64,000 bases of DNA from Blumeriella jaapii (taxonomy: Eukaryota; Ascomycota; Leotiomycetes; Helotiales; Drepanopezizaceae), in contig VWND01000064.1 of NCBI GenBank assembly GCA_009599575.1, positions 186,001 to 250,000 on the forward strand, in the 5' to 3' direction. The translations under genes were made by a program, and so were the position numbers. The notes under the pieces were generated by a model, which worked only from the letters and a program-made list of their open reading frames with translations, was not told the DNA's origin and searched no databases. Shown here piece after piece: positions 33,212 to 42,944 of this stretch (the first letter of the stretch is position 1; each line of letters opens with the position of its first letter).

Positions 33212-34522
33212 GCTTGGGGCTCTTGGGCCGAGGCCGGTGTGCGTGGTTGAAGAGGTAGCCGGCTGGCGGCCTCGTCCTGTTTTCCGCTCCTCCTCCTCCT
33301 TCCTTTCGGTCTTGGTCTTGGGCGTTGTTCGGGACGGCGGTACGGCGAAGCATGGTATGGCGTGGAATCGGAGAGCGTGGCATGGCATGGCATGGCATGG
33401 GTTTGGTGTTTGGTGTTTGGCGTGCTTGAGGTCCCCCCACCTGGTCTGGTCTGGTCTGGTCTGGTCTGGTCTGGTCTGATGTTGCATAGTCCGCCTTTGT
33501 ATGTATGTATGCATGTATGCATGTCTGTAAGTAAGTAAGTATGTAAGTACGTAAGTAAGCATCTCTAAGAGGAAGAGGAGGGAGGGAGGAGAGGGGGGAG
33601 GAAGCGAGGGGTTTCCTGTTGTGGAGCGGCCTCCACTTGATCAGTTATATACCTACCTAGTAGATACATACACATTTCATATCTCTTCCTTACCTGCTCT
33701 CGTGGCGGGCTTGGGGATATGACATTCTGCTTCTGCTTCGGCTAGATTCCAAGATACGTCGGTGCGTGCGTGTCTCTCACGGCTTGGAAGGGGAGTGGAA
33801 TGAGGGTAGTGTGTGGATGGGGGTGGGGGTGGGAGTTGGGGGGGTTTTTTGGTATGTTTGTCTGTTTGTGTGTTTGTCTGTTTGTTGTCTGTTGGTGTGT
33901 CTGTTGGTGTGTCTGTTTGTATATCTGTTTGTGTGTCTGTTTGAATCCCTCCATCCCTCTCTCCCTCTCTCCCTCCCACCCTCCATCCATCCATCATCAA
34001 TCCCTTAGTCACATTCTCTTCCTTCAGAACAAGATACAGCTCTAGCAGCTCCAGCAGCTTTTACAAAAAGAAACAAAAAGCCTACAGACCGACGACTCCA
34101 AGCAAGCAACAAAGCGAGAGATGCAACGAGGTGACAAGCGCCGCAATGCACGCATCTTACAGTACAGGAGCCACAGCACAGTAGCCACAGTATCTGGTGG
34201 GTGGCGGCAGTGAGGCTGCGTATGTGCTTGGTGCTTGAAGCTTCACTCGTACCTTACTTCGCTACAGAAAGCTAGATTGGACTCGGCTATTGCCCTTCTC
34301 TTCTTTTCTTTTCCTTTTCCTTTTCCTCCCGCTGGAAACGCCACAGCACAGCTCCTCGGCCATTATTATGCCCACCCAGCCTTGGAGGGAAATACTCGCT
34401 CGCGGCTCACGTACTTGCACCAAGCTTAACTCTCCTTCCTATCATATCATACATCCGTTCACACCCCTCTCGCCCTCCCCCTCGCCCTCGCCCACCACCA
34501 ACATCCAGCAAACGTCGACCAT
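33212..34522. repeat. Intergenic region with several microsatellites
   Basis: Convergent spacer between PRM1 and the DUF1279 gene. It holds (GGCAT)n at 33377-33400, (CTGGT)n of about seven units at 33441-33478, mixed GTAT/GTAA/GCAT tetranucleotides at 33498-33560, and TGTTTGTC/TGTTGG units at 33855-33945. Frames crossing these repeats are not genes. Confidence 0.75.
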
Positions 34523-36161
34523 CTACTTCCCCCCCCTCCTCCTCAAGAACCTCCTCGCCTTCTTGACCTTCGGCGGCGGCAAGCTCGCCCTCTTCAGCGC
34601 CTTCGCCTCCTTGGTCGTGCGCTTGCCGATGTCCCAGCCCCAGCTGCGCAGCACCTTGACGACCTTGGGCGTCACGGCCGCCGTGACGGGCACGCGGATG
34701 AAGATGAAGGACTTGTGGATCGCGTAGGCGAGGGCGAGCTGCGTGGCGAGGCCTGGTGTGGGCGTCAGTTGTGAATGAAAATGCGCGCAAGCTCGACGAC
34801 GGGAATGTGGAGAGGGAGAAAGGGGGAGGGCTAGTGAGAAAGGGGAAAGGGCACGTACTAGCATCCTTCTTATTCTGCGCCGTCGCCTCCTCGACGCCCC
34901 AGCCGGCCATCTCGACGCCCTCGCTGACGACGTCGCTCCCCGCAACGTCCGGCTCGGCTTTCTTCATCGACGCGCGCCAATCATGCCAGAACCGCTCGAC
35001 CGAGTCCGGGATCAGTTTCTGGATGTTGGTGAGGACGACCTCTTCCCACCGGCCTGGAACACGATCAGTAATTGCGTAAAAGATGTTTGAGAAGTCATGG
35101 AGGGACAGTTTGCAGTGGTCGAGCTCTGTCAGTGATGGCCGGCTTGAGAATGAGTATTTGTCTATGATGCCGAGAGCTGCAAAGCTCCGGAGGATTGTGA
35201 AGGTCGTCGTAGGCAGAGAGAGGGCATACTCTGTTCTAGGAAGATCCAAAGCCAGAAAAGAGCTTGGTATATTGTTGGGAGTCATCGTCGCCCGACTTGC
35301 CGTGATTTTCGTTCGTCAAATCGGCCTACGCGTCCAAATCTAATTTTTTCGTTTCATCTTGCCAGCTCAGGCGCGGTGGCTTGGAAGGTCACTCGGCAAT
35401 CGTAGCTTTACGTGCCCTAAACTTTTAGGTAGTCCAAATGAACGGGCTTGAAGCACTTCTTCCTCCCGATGTACTTATAACGGCAGACCTCTCTCGATAT
35501 CTCCCGGGTTTTCCATCGAAAGTGATTCGGCGTCAAATCGCACCACATGAAAGGCGGTCCCGACGCAACAAACGCTCCAGGTTCGTAGGCTTCACGGCTG
35601 CAATACTCTCTCCCGCGGATCCCCATTCCAAGAAGTAGAAACTGCAAACTGCCCACAAGAGAGAAAACCCCACTCACCGATTCGATCCGTCCCCAGCGTC
35701 CTCACCAAGAGATAGCAGAACGGGAAGTCCAGCGCACTCAGCAGGAAATACACCCCGAGGGCAGACCACCCGTACTCCCTCCCCAGCTTCTTCATCCTGC
35801 CCCCCAGCGTCGTGGGTTCCGCCTCCGGCGCGGCCTTGCCGCCCGCCGACCCCAGGCTCTCCGTCACGTTCGGGGACACCGGCTTGCCATTCCGCCGCGG
35901 GCGTGAGCGGTGCAGGGCGCGGAAGCTGCGGAGGCGCTGGAGCAGCGTGGGGTGGTGGACAGAGGGCCGCGCGGAGGAGAATGTGAAGCCTGTGCCTGGA
36001 GACGACGGGGGGGGGTTCGAGGGTGAGGTGTAGGTTCTGCGGGAGATGTGGCGGAGAGGTGTCGTTTGGATGGCGGAGGGTCGGAGGACGGTTCTGCTGC
36101 TTGCGGTTGGGAAGCGTAGTGCTCCTCGTGCTCTGGTTGAGGAGAGGCCGGGTCGAAGCAT
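34523..36161 (-). CDS. Mitochondrial DUF1279 (FAM210/Nat2-like) membrane protein
   Basis: DUF1279 protein, family of mitochondrial inner-membrane FAM210 proteins and yeast Nat2; molecular function is unsettled. Minus-strand exons are 36161-35678, 35053-34859 and 34752-34523, giving 302 aa. An Arg/Ser-rich N-terminus resembles a mitochondrial presequence. The DUF1279 domain is split over all three exons: REYGWSALGVYFLLSALDFP and FCYLLVRTLGTDRIG, then RWEEVVLTNIQKLIP, and finally LATQLALAYAIHKSFIFIRV followed by KVVKVLRSWGWDIGKR. Splice sites are GTGAGT/CCAG and GTACGT/CCAG with ACTGAT and CTGAC branch points. The first intron is 624 nt, long for this genome, and its 3' part stays open in frame with exon 2. 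Confidence 0.9.
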
Positions 36162-37635
36162 CTTGAAGAGCTGTGTCGATGTTGAGGGTTGTATGGAATG
36201 TATCGCGGAAGAGAGGCGGTATACGCCTTACTGCTGCCGGATTTTCACAGCCCCAAATGTCCCTTGATACCTGAAAACCAGTTTGTGGAATCAAGGCAGA
36301 GTCAGAAAGAAACCCCTAGAAACTTTTGATTGTTTTTCGAAAAGTCTGGTTGATTCGAACCAATATTGTCGAGAGTAGGTTGTTGTTACATTTTTCTACC
36401 AGCTGATGGAAGTGGGGCCGCTGCTTTTAAGCCGCGTGAAAACTTTCAAAGCAGCGTGAGATCAGATCGCTTAAAGAGTATGTTTATTGACACTGATGAC
36501 TGCCTCAACTCCATCATACTTCTTCTGTTGTACAGCTAGGGTTATGGAATCTACCGAGAGAGATCAAAGGCAAGGAGAGACTTCTCTAGGGATCAAACTT
36601 TGATGTCTTGCCCTGGGGAACCACCTGCGCGCACAGCAGTCAGACCAGCTCATGAAAGCTACAATAGGTATTGTATGTACAGTAGTTACTGTACCGGCTC
36701 ACGTCCCTCGGGTACAGGAGGTAGGCAGGTGTTTTCCGAAATCAGGACGAGGTCTCAGGCCTCAATGCACCACTCATTCGGAAGCGAACAGATGTAGCAC
36801 TATGCTATAGTTCTTTACACATTTTCAGCCTCTAGAAGAAAGGGAAAGAAGAGTAAAAACAAAATGAGTAATAACGATTTCCGCAGACGAATCATCGAAA
36901 CTGCCTTCAGCGACAGCTACACACACTTCGTAAAGAAAAGCGTTCTGAGATTATGTGATAATCGCCAGCCTCGGTCTACGAGTTGATTCCCGAGCTAGCT
37001 ACCTAGACAGATAGACCGCGTTCGCCGACGCCATTACAGTAAGTACCATAAGAGGCACCAGTCCGCTCAACTTCAGCCACCAGCATCGACCCGAGTCTGT
37101 ATGTGGACAAGAAGATAAAAAGCCAAACAGAGAACCTCTTTTAGGGCTTCCACTTTCACTTCACTCTGCGCCTGTTCCGTTGCGAAGAGATGCTTCCCGC
37201 GATACAGGTTTCCCGAGGTACAGAAGGAGCTTGGTACTTGGTGCTTGCTTCTACGGAGCAGAGCACGAGTGTATTTTATTCATCCACGCAAGCAAGCAAG
37301 TAAAGGCCTCCGCGAGTAGTTCCACACATCGAGTCCCGAGCCCTTCTCCGTCCGAGCTCGCAAGAACGAAAAACACCGCCACGCCGCTTGCTAGACACCG
37401 GATCCCATGCGTGCTGTTTGCCCTTCGAGGTGTACCTTGCGCCGTCCGTGATACGCAAAAATGCCGAGATCCCTCCTCCCTCTGTCTATGTCTGTAAGTA
37501 TGTACGCAAACCCTCCCAGAACGCCTCCCCCTCCTCTCTATCTAAGACAAAAGCGAGGGCATTCCGTTCCCCCAAAACCACTCGATCATCGTACAGTCAT
37601 AATGGCGTTTCCCATCCCATTCCAAGCCCACTCGC
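36162..37635. other. Intergenic, DUF1279 to YPI1
   Basis: No gene is supported. A TGTACAGTAGTTACTGTACC motif lies at 36677-36696. The plus-strand frames at 37180-38246 are low-complexity and partly antisense to YPI1. Confidence 0.5.
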
Positions 37636-38175
37636 TCACTTCTCCCCCTCCTTTTCCTTCCCCTTCCCCTTCCCTTTCACCCTCGGCATCCGCTCATACG
37701 CATTCGGGCTCCTCTTCCTCTCTCCCCTCCCACTCCCACTCGCCTCACTATCCCCCTCCCTTCCATGCTCATGCTCACGCTCACGCTCACGTCCATGTCC
37801 ACGCCCCTTCCCCCTCCTCGTCCCCTTCCCGCCACCAACAGGTCTCGCGCGCCCATCGTCGCCACTCTCATCGCTGCTACTCTCCCCCCCACTGCTACTC
37901 TCGTCACTGCTCTCGTCCACGCCCCGCGGCGCGTGGTAGATGCAGCACACCTTGCTCTTCTTGCGGCCCAGGCCCTCGTTGTCCACGACGTCCGACGCCC
38001 ACTGGATGTGCCGGCCCTCTCCTGCGCCTCGGAGGCGGAGGATGGGCTGCTGCTGCGCGATGGGCTGCGGCACGGTTTGTGTTTGCGTGGGCGTGGCGCG
38101 AGGCCGCGGCGTCTGCGTCTGCGCCTGGGTTGGGAGGGAGCTGCTGCTGTCGGGCGCGCGGGATATGGTTGCCAT
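37636..38175 (-). CDS. YPI1: Type 1 protein phosphatase regulator Ypi1 (PPP1R11 family)
   Basis: Small intrinsically disordered regulator/inhibitor of protein phosphatase 1, acting in nucleus and cytoplasm. It has no intron and 179 aa from the ATG at 38175 (an in-frame ATG lies three codons upstream at 38184). The family core is intact: [20 protein letters not shown], then [19 protein letters not shown], which includes the RVxF-like HIQW docking motif and the conserved Cys-Cys segment. It is followed by acidic Ser-rich repeats ([20 protein letters not shown]) and a basic Arg/Lys/Gly/Glu-rich tail. The 5' part is Gln/Thr/Pro-rich. The overlapping plus-strand frame rich in His-Ala is its complement, not a gene. 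Confidence 0.93.
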   Translation of the reverse strand: MATISRAPDSSSSLPTQAQTQTPRPRATPTQTQTVPQPIAQQQPILRLRGAGEGRHIQWASDVVDNEGLGRKKSKVCCIYHAPRGVDESSDESSSGGESSSDESGDDGRARPVGGGKGTRRGKGRGHGREREREHEHGREGDSEASGSGRGERKRSPNAYERMPRVKGKGKGKEKEGEK

Positions 38176-38999
38176 CTTGGGCACTGGAGGCGTGCTTCGC
38201 GGTAGAGAGGAGTGGTCTCGGGGTTGAGTGGTGGGAGGCTTGGTGATTTGATGGTCTGAGATCTTCGTTCGAGGGGGGAGAGGGCGCGCTGGTTCAGCAC
38301 AGCACGGTGCTGCGCCGTTGTTTGCGAGGCTGTAGGAGGTAAAGTAGAAGAACTGCTGCGCAGGTGAGATGCCGGGAGTTCGGCCTCAGGCCCTCGCTGA
38401 TAGTGCTGGCGCGATGTCGTCGTGCTGGGTGCGTGTATCTGTGATAGAGCGCGAGATGAAAGAAGTGCTGTAGCTTGAGCGAGTTTGGAAACTTTCTGGC
38501 GAGACGGTTTTCTGTGTGTTTATTAATGGCTCGAGTCGGCGTCATAGCGGCCAAGAAATCGCACTGGCAGGGCATCTTTAAATGGAACTTCTGGATGAAC
38601 ATTCACCCGAGCACCACCATGGCGATAAAGTACTAAAGAACAAGAACCGTTCTAGTGAATACGTGCGAGCTATGTCCCCACTTCATTGACGGCAATTCTT
38701 CTACATTTGGATCTAAAGACTAACGTTTGGCCAGAGACTTCCTCGCAGATTGCGTTCAATTCCGCCAGGAGCAGCAGTAGTCGAGCTGATCAGGTATGTA
38801 CTTTGTTGCGAGCCTTCTACTGTACAGTAGATGTCTCGCGATTCTAAAACTATAGGACCCGGAGCCATAATCCCCCTATGCAGCGGTATTGAGCATTGTT
38901 GCAACGCCTCTCTGCCCTCAAGTCCAGAATCAAGAGCATGTAGGTACAGCCATAGATCAAGGGAATTCATAGCTCAGATACAAGGCCCTATTGCAGTCC
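38176..38999. other. Intergenic upstream of YPI1
   Basis: Promoter side of YPI1 and 3' flank of the GPI-protein gene. A TACTGTACAGTA palindrome sits at 38818-38829. No gene is supported. Confidence 0.5.
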
Positions 39000-40424
39000 T
39001 TAGATCATCAACAACCCAACCGTCAAAGCCGCCAAAACACCCATCAAAACCCCAGCTACCCCGTTTCTCCCTCCCTCCCCAGGACTCGCCTTCTGCGCCA
39101 TGAACGTCTGCGAGGGATTCGCCGACGAGCAGCTCGCCGTCCCGCACCCCCACCCACTCGGACAGCAATTCCCGCCCACGCTCGCCGCACACGTCTCCCA
39201 CCCCGACGCGCAGTCTCCCGTGGGCGTCGCCGCCACGGCCGTCGAGCCGACCGGGACGACGATGGTGACGCCCCCGTTGATGATGGTCGTGGAGCTGGTG
39301 GGCGGGCAGGACGTCTTCTCGCAGTTGCGGCCCGTGCGGCAGCAGCCGCCTTCGTAGAAGGCCTGGCAGGCGTAGAAGCCCGTTGGGCAGGTCGAGGGGC
39401 CTACGTCGTCTGAGGACTCGGGCGAGGAGTAGCTGGTGGGACGGACAGGAGGCACGCCTGTTGCTGTGGCTGTGAAGAGGGAGGTTGAAGTTGGGGACGG
39501 GACGGGAACCGCTATGGTCGAAGAAGTTGAGACGATCGTGCTTAGAGAGGTCCTGAACGCGGTCGTTGAGGATTCTGTGATCGTGAATGTATGGGTAATG
39601 ACAGTCGTGATGGCCAGGGACGGGTCGATGGCACCTACGCGCCGTTAGTCCTCCTCTCGTATGATCAGGGCAGCCAGCAGGAACTCACAACCACCCTTGA
39701 CGCATAGATAATTGAGGATACAGCACCCGCCGCCCAGAGCAGAAGAACATGCCGTGTTGGGAGCATCACAAAAATCAATCGTCCCTCCGCACGTCGCCCC
39801 AGCCGGACAACAGCCCACTGGACCCAGCCCCGTATCCTCAATCTCGAAACAGGCTTCATTCGTCGTACAGCAACTGCCCGGGAAGCCAATGTTCGCGCAG
39901 CTCGACGTCCCCGTCGGACACGTAAAGCCTCTCTTCTGCAGAGCCGCAAGCGCCCGCTTTGAGTCTCGAAGGCGCAACTCCGCCGACCCGACCTGGCTGG
40001 AGTCGTCCGTGTGTAGAACAAACGGCGGCCTGAAGTGCAAGACAGCAGACGAGTTCGCAGCCAGCCTCTTTTGCTCTTCCTCTTCCTCTTCCCTATCCAC
40101 ATCCCGTCTCCCTAGCCCGGAACTCGAGCTGCCGTCTCGCCCACCCATCGGCATCTGTTTCTGCTCAGAGTCTCCCTCAAAGTGCCAGTACTCCAGGTAG
40201 AACTTCTCCCCCGGGTCGTCGCTCATCTTCACGACCCCAACCGGCTTCCGCCCCAGCCGCAGATGCTCTTCTACGGCTCTGCGTCTGATCGAGGCAGCCT
40301 CGGGCCAGGCCGAGTCGGCGCGCCATTGCGCTGGATCTTGCTCGGGTTTCAGAGCTTGGGCGGAGGCGTTGGAAGCTAGGAGAAGGAGGATAGATGCTGG
40401 TAGGGCGAGGAGCTGCAGGCGCAT
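39000..40424 (-). CDS. GPI-anchored cysteine-rich, Ser/Thr-rich cell-surface protein
   Basis: Predicted secreted cell-wall or membrane-surface protein of unknown function. Minus-strand exons are 40424-39689 and 39634-39000, 456 aa. Starting at MRLQLLALPASILLLLASNA gives a clean signal peptide; an upstream in-frame ATG at 40457 would put 11 residues before it. Three Cys-rich modules follow, each with a CC pair: FTCPTGTSSCANIGFPGSCC, STCPTGFYACQAFYEGGCC and DCASGWETCAASVGGNCC. A Thr/Ser-rich stretch links modules one and two. The C-terminus (GVAGVLMGVLAALTVGLLMI) is a GPI-attachment signal after Gly/Asn small residues. The intron has GTGAGT, GGACTAAC branch and CGTAG. It is divergent from the ATL gene. 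Confidence 0.85.
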
Positions 40425-41005
40425 GGTAAGCGTGAAGAGGCTGGAATATCTGAGCATTAGCAGAGTGACGTACAGTAGCTGTCGGTGATCCGGAAAGATC
40501 TGATCAAAAGTGACAATATGTAGTAAGATAGGTAGGTACTACAGCAAAGACAACGCAACGAGCTGCAAATCCGAAGAAAACACCGAAGACACAAACGTCC
40601 TCAGCGGCCCGCCAGCCAGGTGGCTGGGGCCGCCAACCTCACGACAACCCAGGATGCTGCAATTCGGGTGCCTTTTAAATCGGGAAGTTTAAGGTTAAAG
40701 TCGAGGGCTGGAACGGGGAAGCTTGTGACCTTTCTAGAAAAAGCTAAAAATATTAGAAACTTCGGGATGAAGAATGTCTTGGGGGGGGGAAGATCCTTCG
40801 GCACGTGGTTAGCGCCGTGAGCTCGAGCACGTGATTTCTTCGGGTGCCTCAGCGAGCCGAGCCGTCAACCTCGATCTAGATCTAGAACCGCGGGGACATA
40901 CCCGACACTCATTCAACACAACAACATCTCATATATCCCTTCCTCTCGTGTCATCATCCCAAGGGGAAGCAAAAAGAAAATCAAAAAAGATCAACAAAAC
41001 GCCCA
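40425..41005. promoter_or_regulatory. Divergent promoter GPI protein / ATL
   Basis: A 581-bp spacer between divergent genes. No clear TATA element was found. A GGGGGGGG run lies at 40781-40789, and ATATATCCC shortly before the ATL start. Confidence 0.45.
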
Positions 41006-42178
41006 ATGCCACGCACAGACGAAGCCACATCCTTCTTCTACGCCGTCTACGCCGCCGTCCAGGAGATCCCGGCCGGCAAGGTGACGAGCTACGGACACAT
41101 CGCGCGGCTGATTGGGACGCGTGAGTCTTTTTTTCAGTATTTATTCTTTTATCTCTTCTTCTTTCCTCTCATACTTTTGTGTAACATCGCATTCTTCACT
41201 CGAACCCCATCCCAGTAGTGTCCTTAAAACCCCATTCCATCACCCAAATCACATCACGCAAGCAACTCGGTTCACAAGCAACTCGGTTCACAAGCAACTT
41301 ACCCGAAGAACAACAACAACAAACTAACACCATCAAAAAGCCGAACGCCCTCGCCAAGTGGGAACCTGCCTCAAGCACCTCCCGTCAGAGCCCTCGGAGC
41401 CCTCTTCAGACCCGAGAATTACAGCTACGCGCCCCTACCATGCTGGCAACGTCCCGTGGCAGCGCGTCGTAAATGGGAAAGGCGTCATCTCACCCAGGTA
41501 TCTTCTTCCTCCTTCTTTTCCCATTTCCCGCTCTTCCCTCCCTTCCCACATTTCATCCTCCATTCTCCCTATTCTCGTTCTCGTTCTCTCTCGCCTCTCT
41601 CGCTCCCCCTCCCCCTCCCCCGCCCCCCTCCCCTCTTCCCCTTCCCTCTTCCCCCTTCTTCTAAACCACCACTATCCCCCCACACCAAAGCCAACAACCC
41701 ACATGGCTCCAGAAAAAAACCGTCAACCACCACCATTCAATCGACAATCACCCACCCACCCATCCACCCCCCACCCGCCTACTCACCCATCCACCCCTAC
41801 TATCCCTAACCATCCATCTCTCCTACTTACGCCCCATCCTCCCCATCCTTCCCCTCCTCCCCCAACGTTCCACGCATCCTTCCCAACCACACACGCCCCT
41901 TCCAATCCCACACTCGCGAGCAAATCGCCCCCCCCCCCCCGCCCCCCACGCTTTGCTAACGCACCATCCCAATTCGAAGAAGCCACCCCTCAGGCGCCGC
42001 GAACCAAGCCCTCGCCCTCCGCGCCGAGGGCGTGACCGTCACGACGGGCCGCCTGGGCGAGCTGGGCGTCGACCTGGCGGCGCACGGCTGGTTCCCACGC
42101 CAGCTGCCGAGCAGCGTCGCGGCGGGCGTGGAGCCAGACGACGATTCCGGGGAGGACGGGGGTCGATTGGGATCGTGA
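41006..42178 (+). CDS. Alkyltransferase-like DNA-binding protein (ATL)
   Basis: Member of the ATL branch of O6-methylguanine-DNA methyltransferases. These proteins bind O6-alkylguanine and flag it for nucleotide-excision repair but do not transfer the alkyl group. Exons are 41006-41120, 41341-41497 and 41980-42178, 156 aa. Seen: FFYAVYAAVQEIPAGKVTSY and GHIARLIGT (helix-turn-helix), RPRQVGTCLKHLP, then NVPWQRVVNGKGVISPR. In true methyltransferases the active motif is PCHR; here Trp replaces the Cys (PWQR), the hallmark of ATLs. Introns use CTAAC branch points and AAG acceptors; the second is 482 nt, pyrimidine-rich, with a C run at about 41930-41940. The first contains a 16-bp tandem repeat (CAAGCAACTCGGTTCA) at about 41259-41300. 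Confidence 0.85.
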
Positions 42179-42944
42179 TGGAGGAGGGGGAAGGAAGTAG
42201 AGCGAGGACAACAGGGTGAAGTGGGTGGGGTGAAGCGAACAAACATACAAACCAAACCAAACCTCCGTACCTCGACCAACACGCTAGTCTGGGAATGCGT
42301 GTCGCCGGCGTCAGATGAAAACTCGAAAGAACGGATGGGAAACGTGATTCGTAGACCTAAGCTAGGATACAGAATCGCAAAAAGGTGGTGGGCGCACTCT
42401 CTCTCCTGTCATCATGCTCACCCACCCCCTTTCCTTTCCTTCCACACGATAAAAAAAGTCCTCGATAAACCATAGTCCCCAACGATCCGCCAGGCTGATC
42501 AGCTGCCACGGCACCTGTCTCGTTCTCGCGGGAGACGCGAGGAGTGCTATGGTCCCTCCCTTCCTCCCGGGCTGCAGTTGGAGTGCGAAAAGTGTCCAGT
42601 CTTCTTGTGAAGCAGGTCGTGAGACGATCGTAGGCAATAAAAGACCCTGCTGAGAAGACATCAGATCTCGCCGCGCCAAGCTCGTGCTGATGATGTTCCT
42701 CACATCTAAACAAAAACGTAGGACGCACCCAACGTCCTCAGTTGGTGCGAGAAGTTGTCAAATCCAATGCTCCACAGCAGAGCGCTGATCCAAGCACGAC
42801 TGACCTCCCTCTATCAATGTAACCATCTAGATATGCAGCGGACCCCGCGGTCGAAATGATGCAATGTTCTTGATGCTCTTAATCCGGATGATGCACACGC
42901 ATCGAAGCCGAGATAAACCTTGCTATAATATAGTGGTCGGCGGC
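42179..42944. other. Convergent spacer ATL / PBP1
   Basis: 3' ends of two convergent genes. No gene, RNA or repeat of note. Confidence 0.45.

Noticed and set aside
32231..33562. 443-codon minus-strand frame
   Set aside because: Antisense to the 3' half of PRM1, extended by downstream microsatellites; codon bias of PRM1 creates the open frame.
34407..35285. 292-codon minus-strand ORF as an independent gene
   Set aside because: It contains exon 2 of the DUF1279 gene plus intron sequence; the domain continues through spliced exons, so this is not a separate gene (isoform possibility noted in findings).
37388..38246. Plus-strand frames with Ser/Pro and His-Ala repeats
   Set aside because: Antisense to the conserved YPI1 coding sequence.
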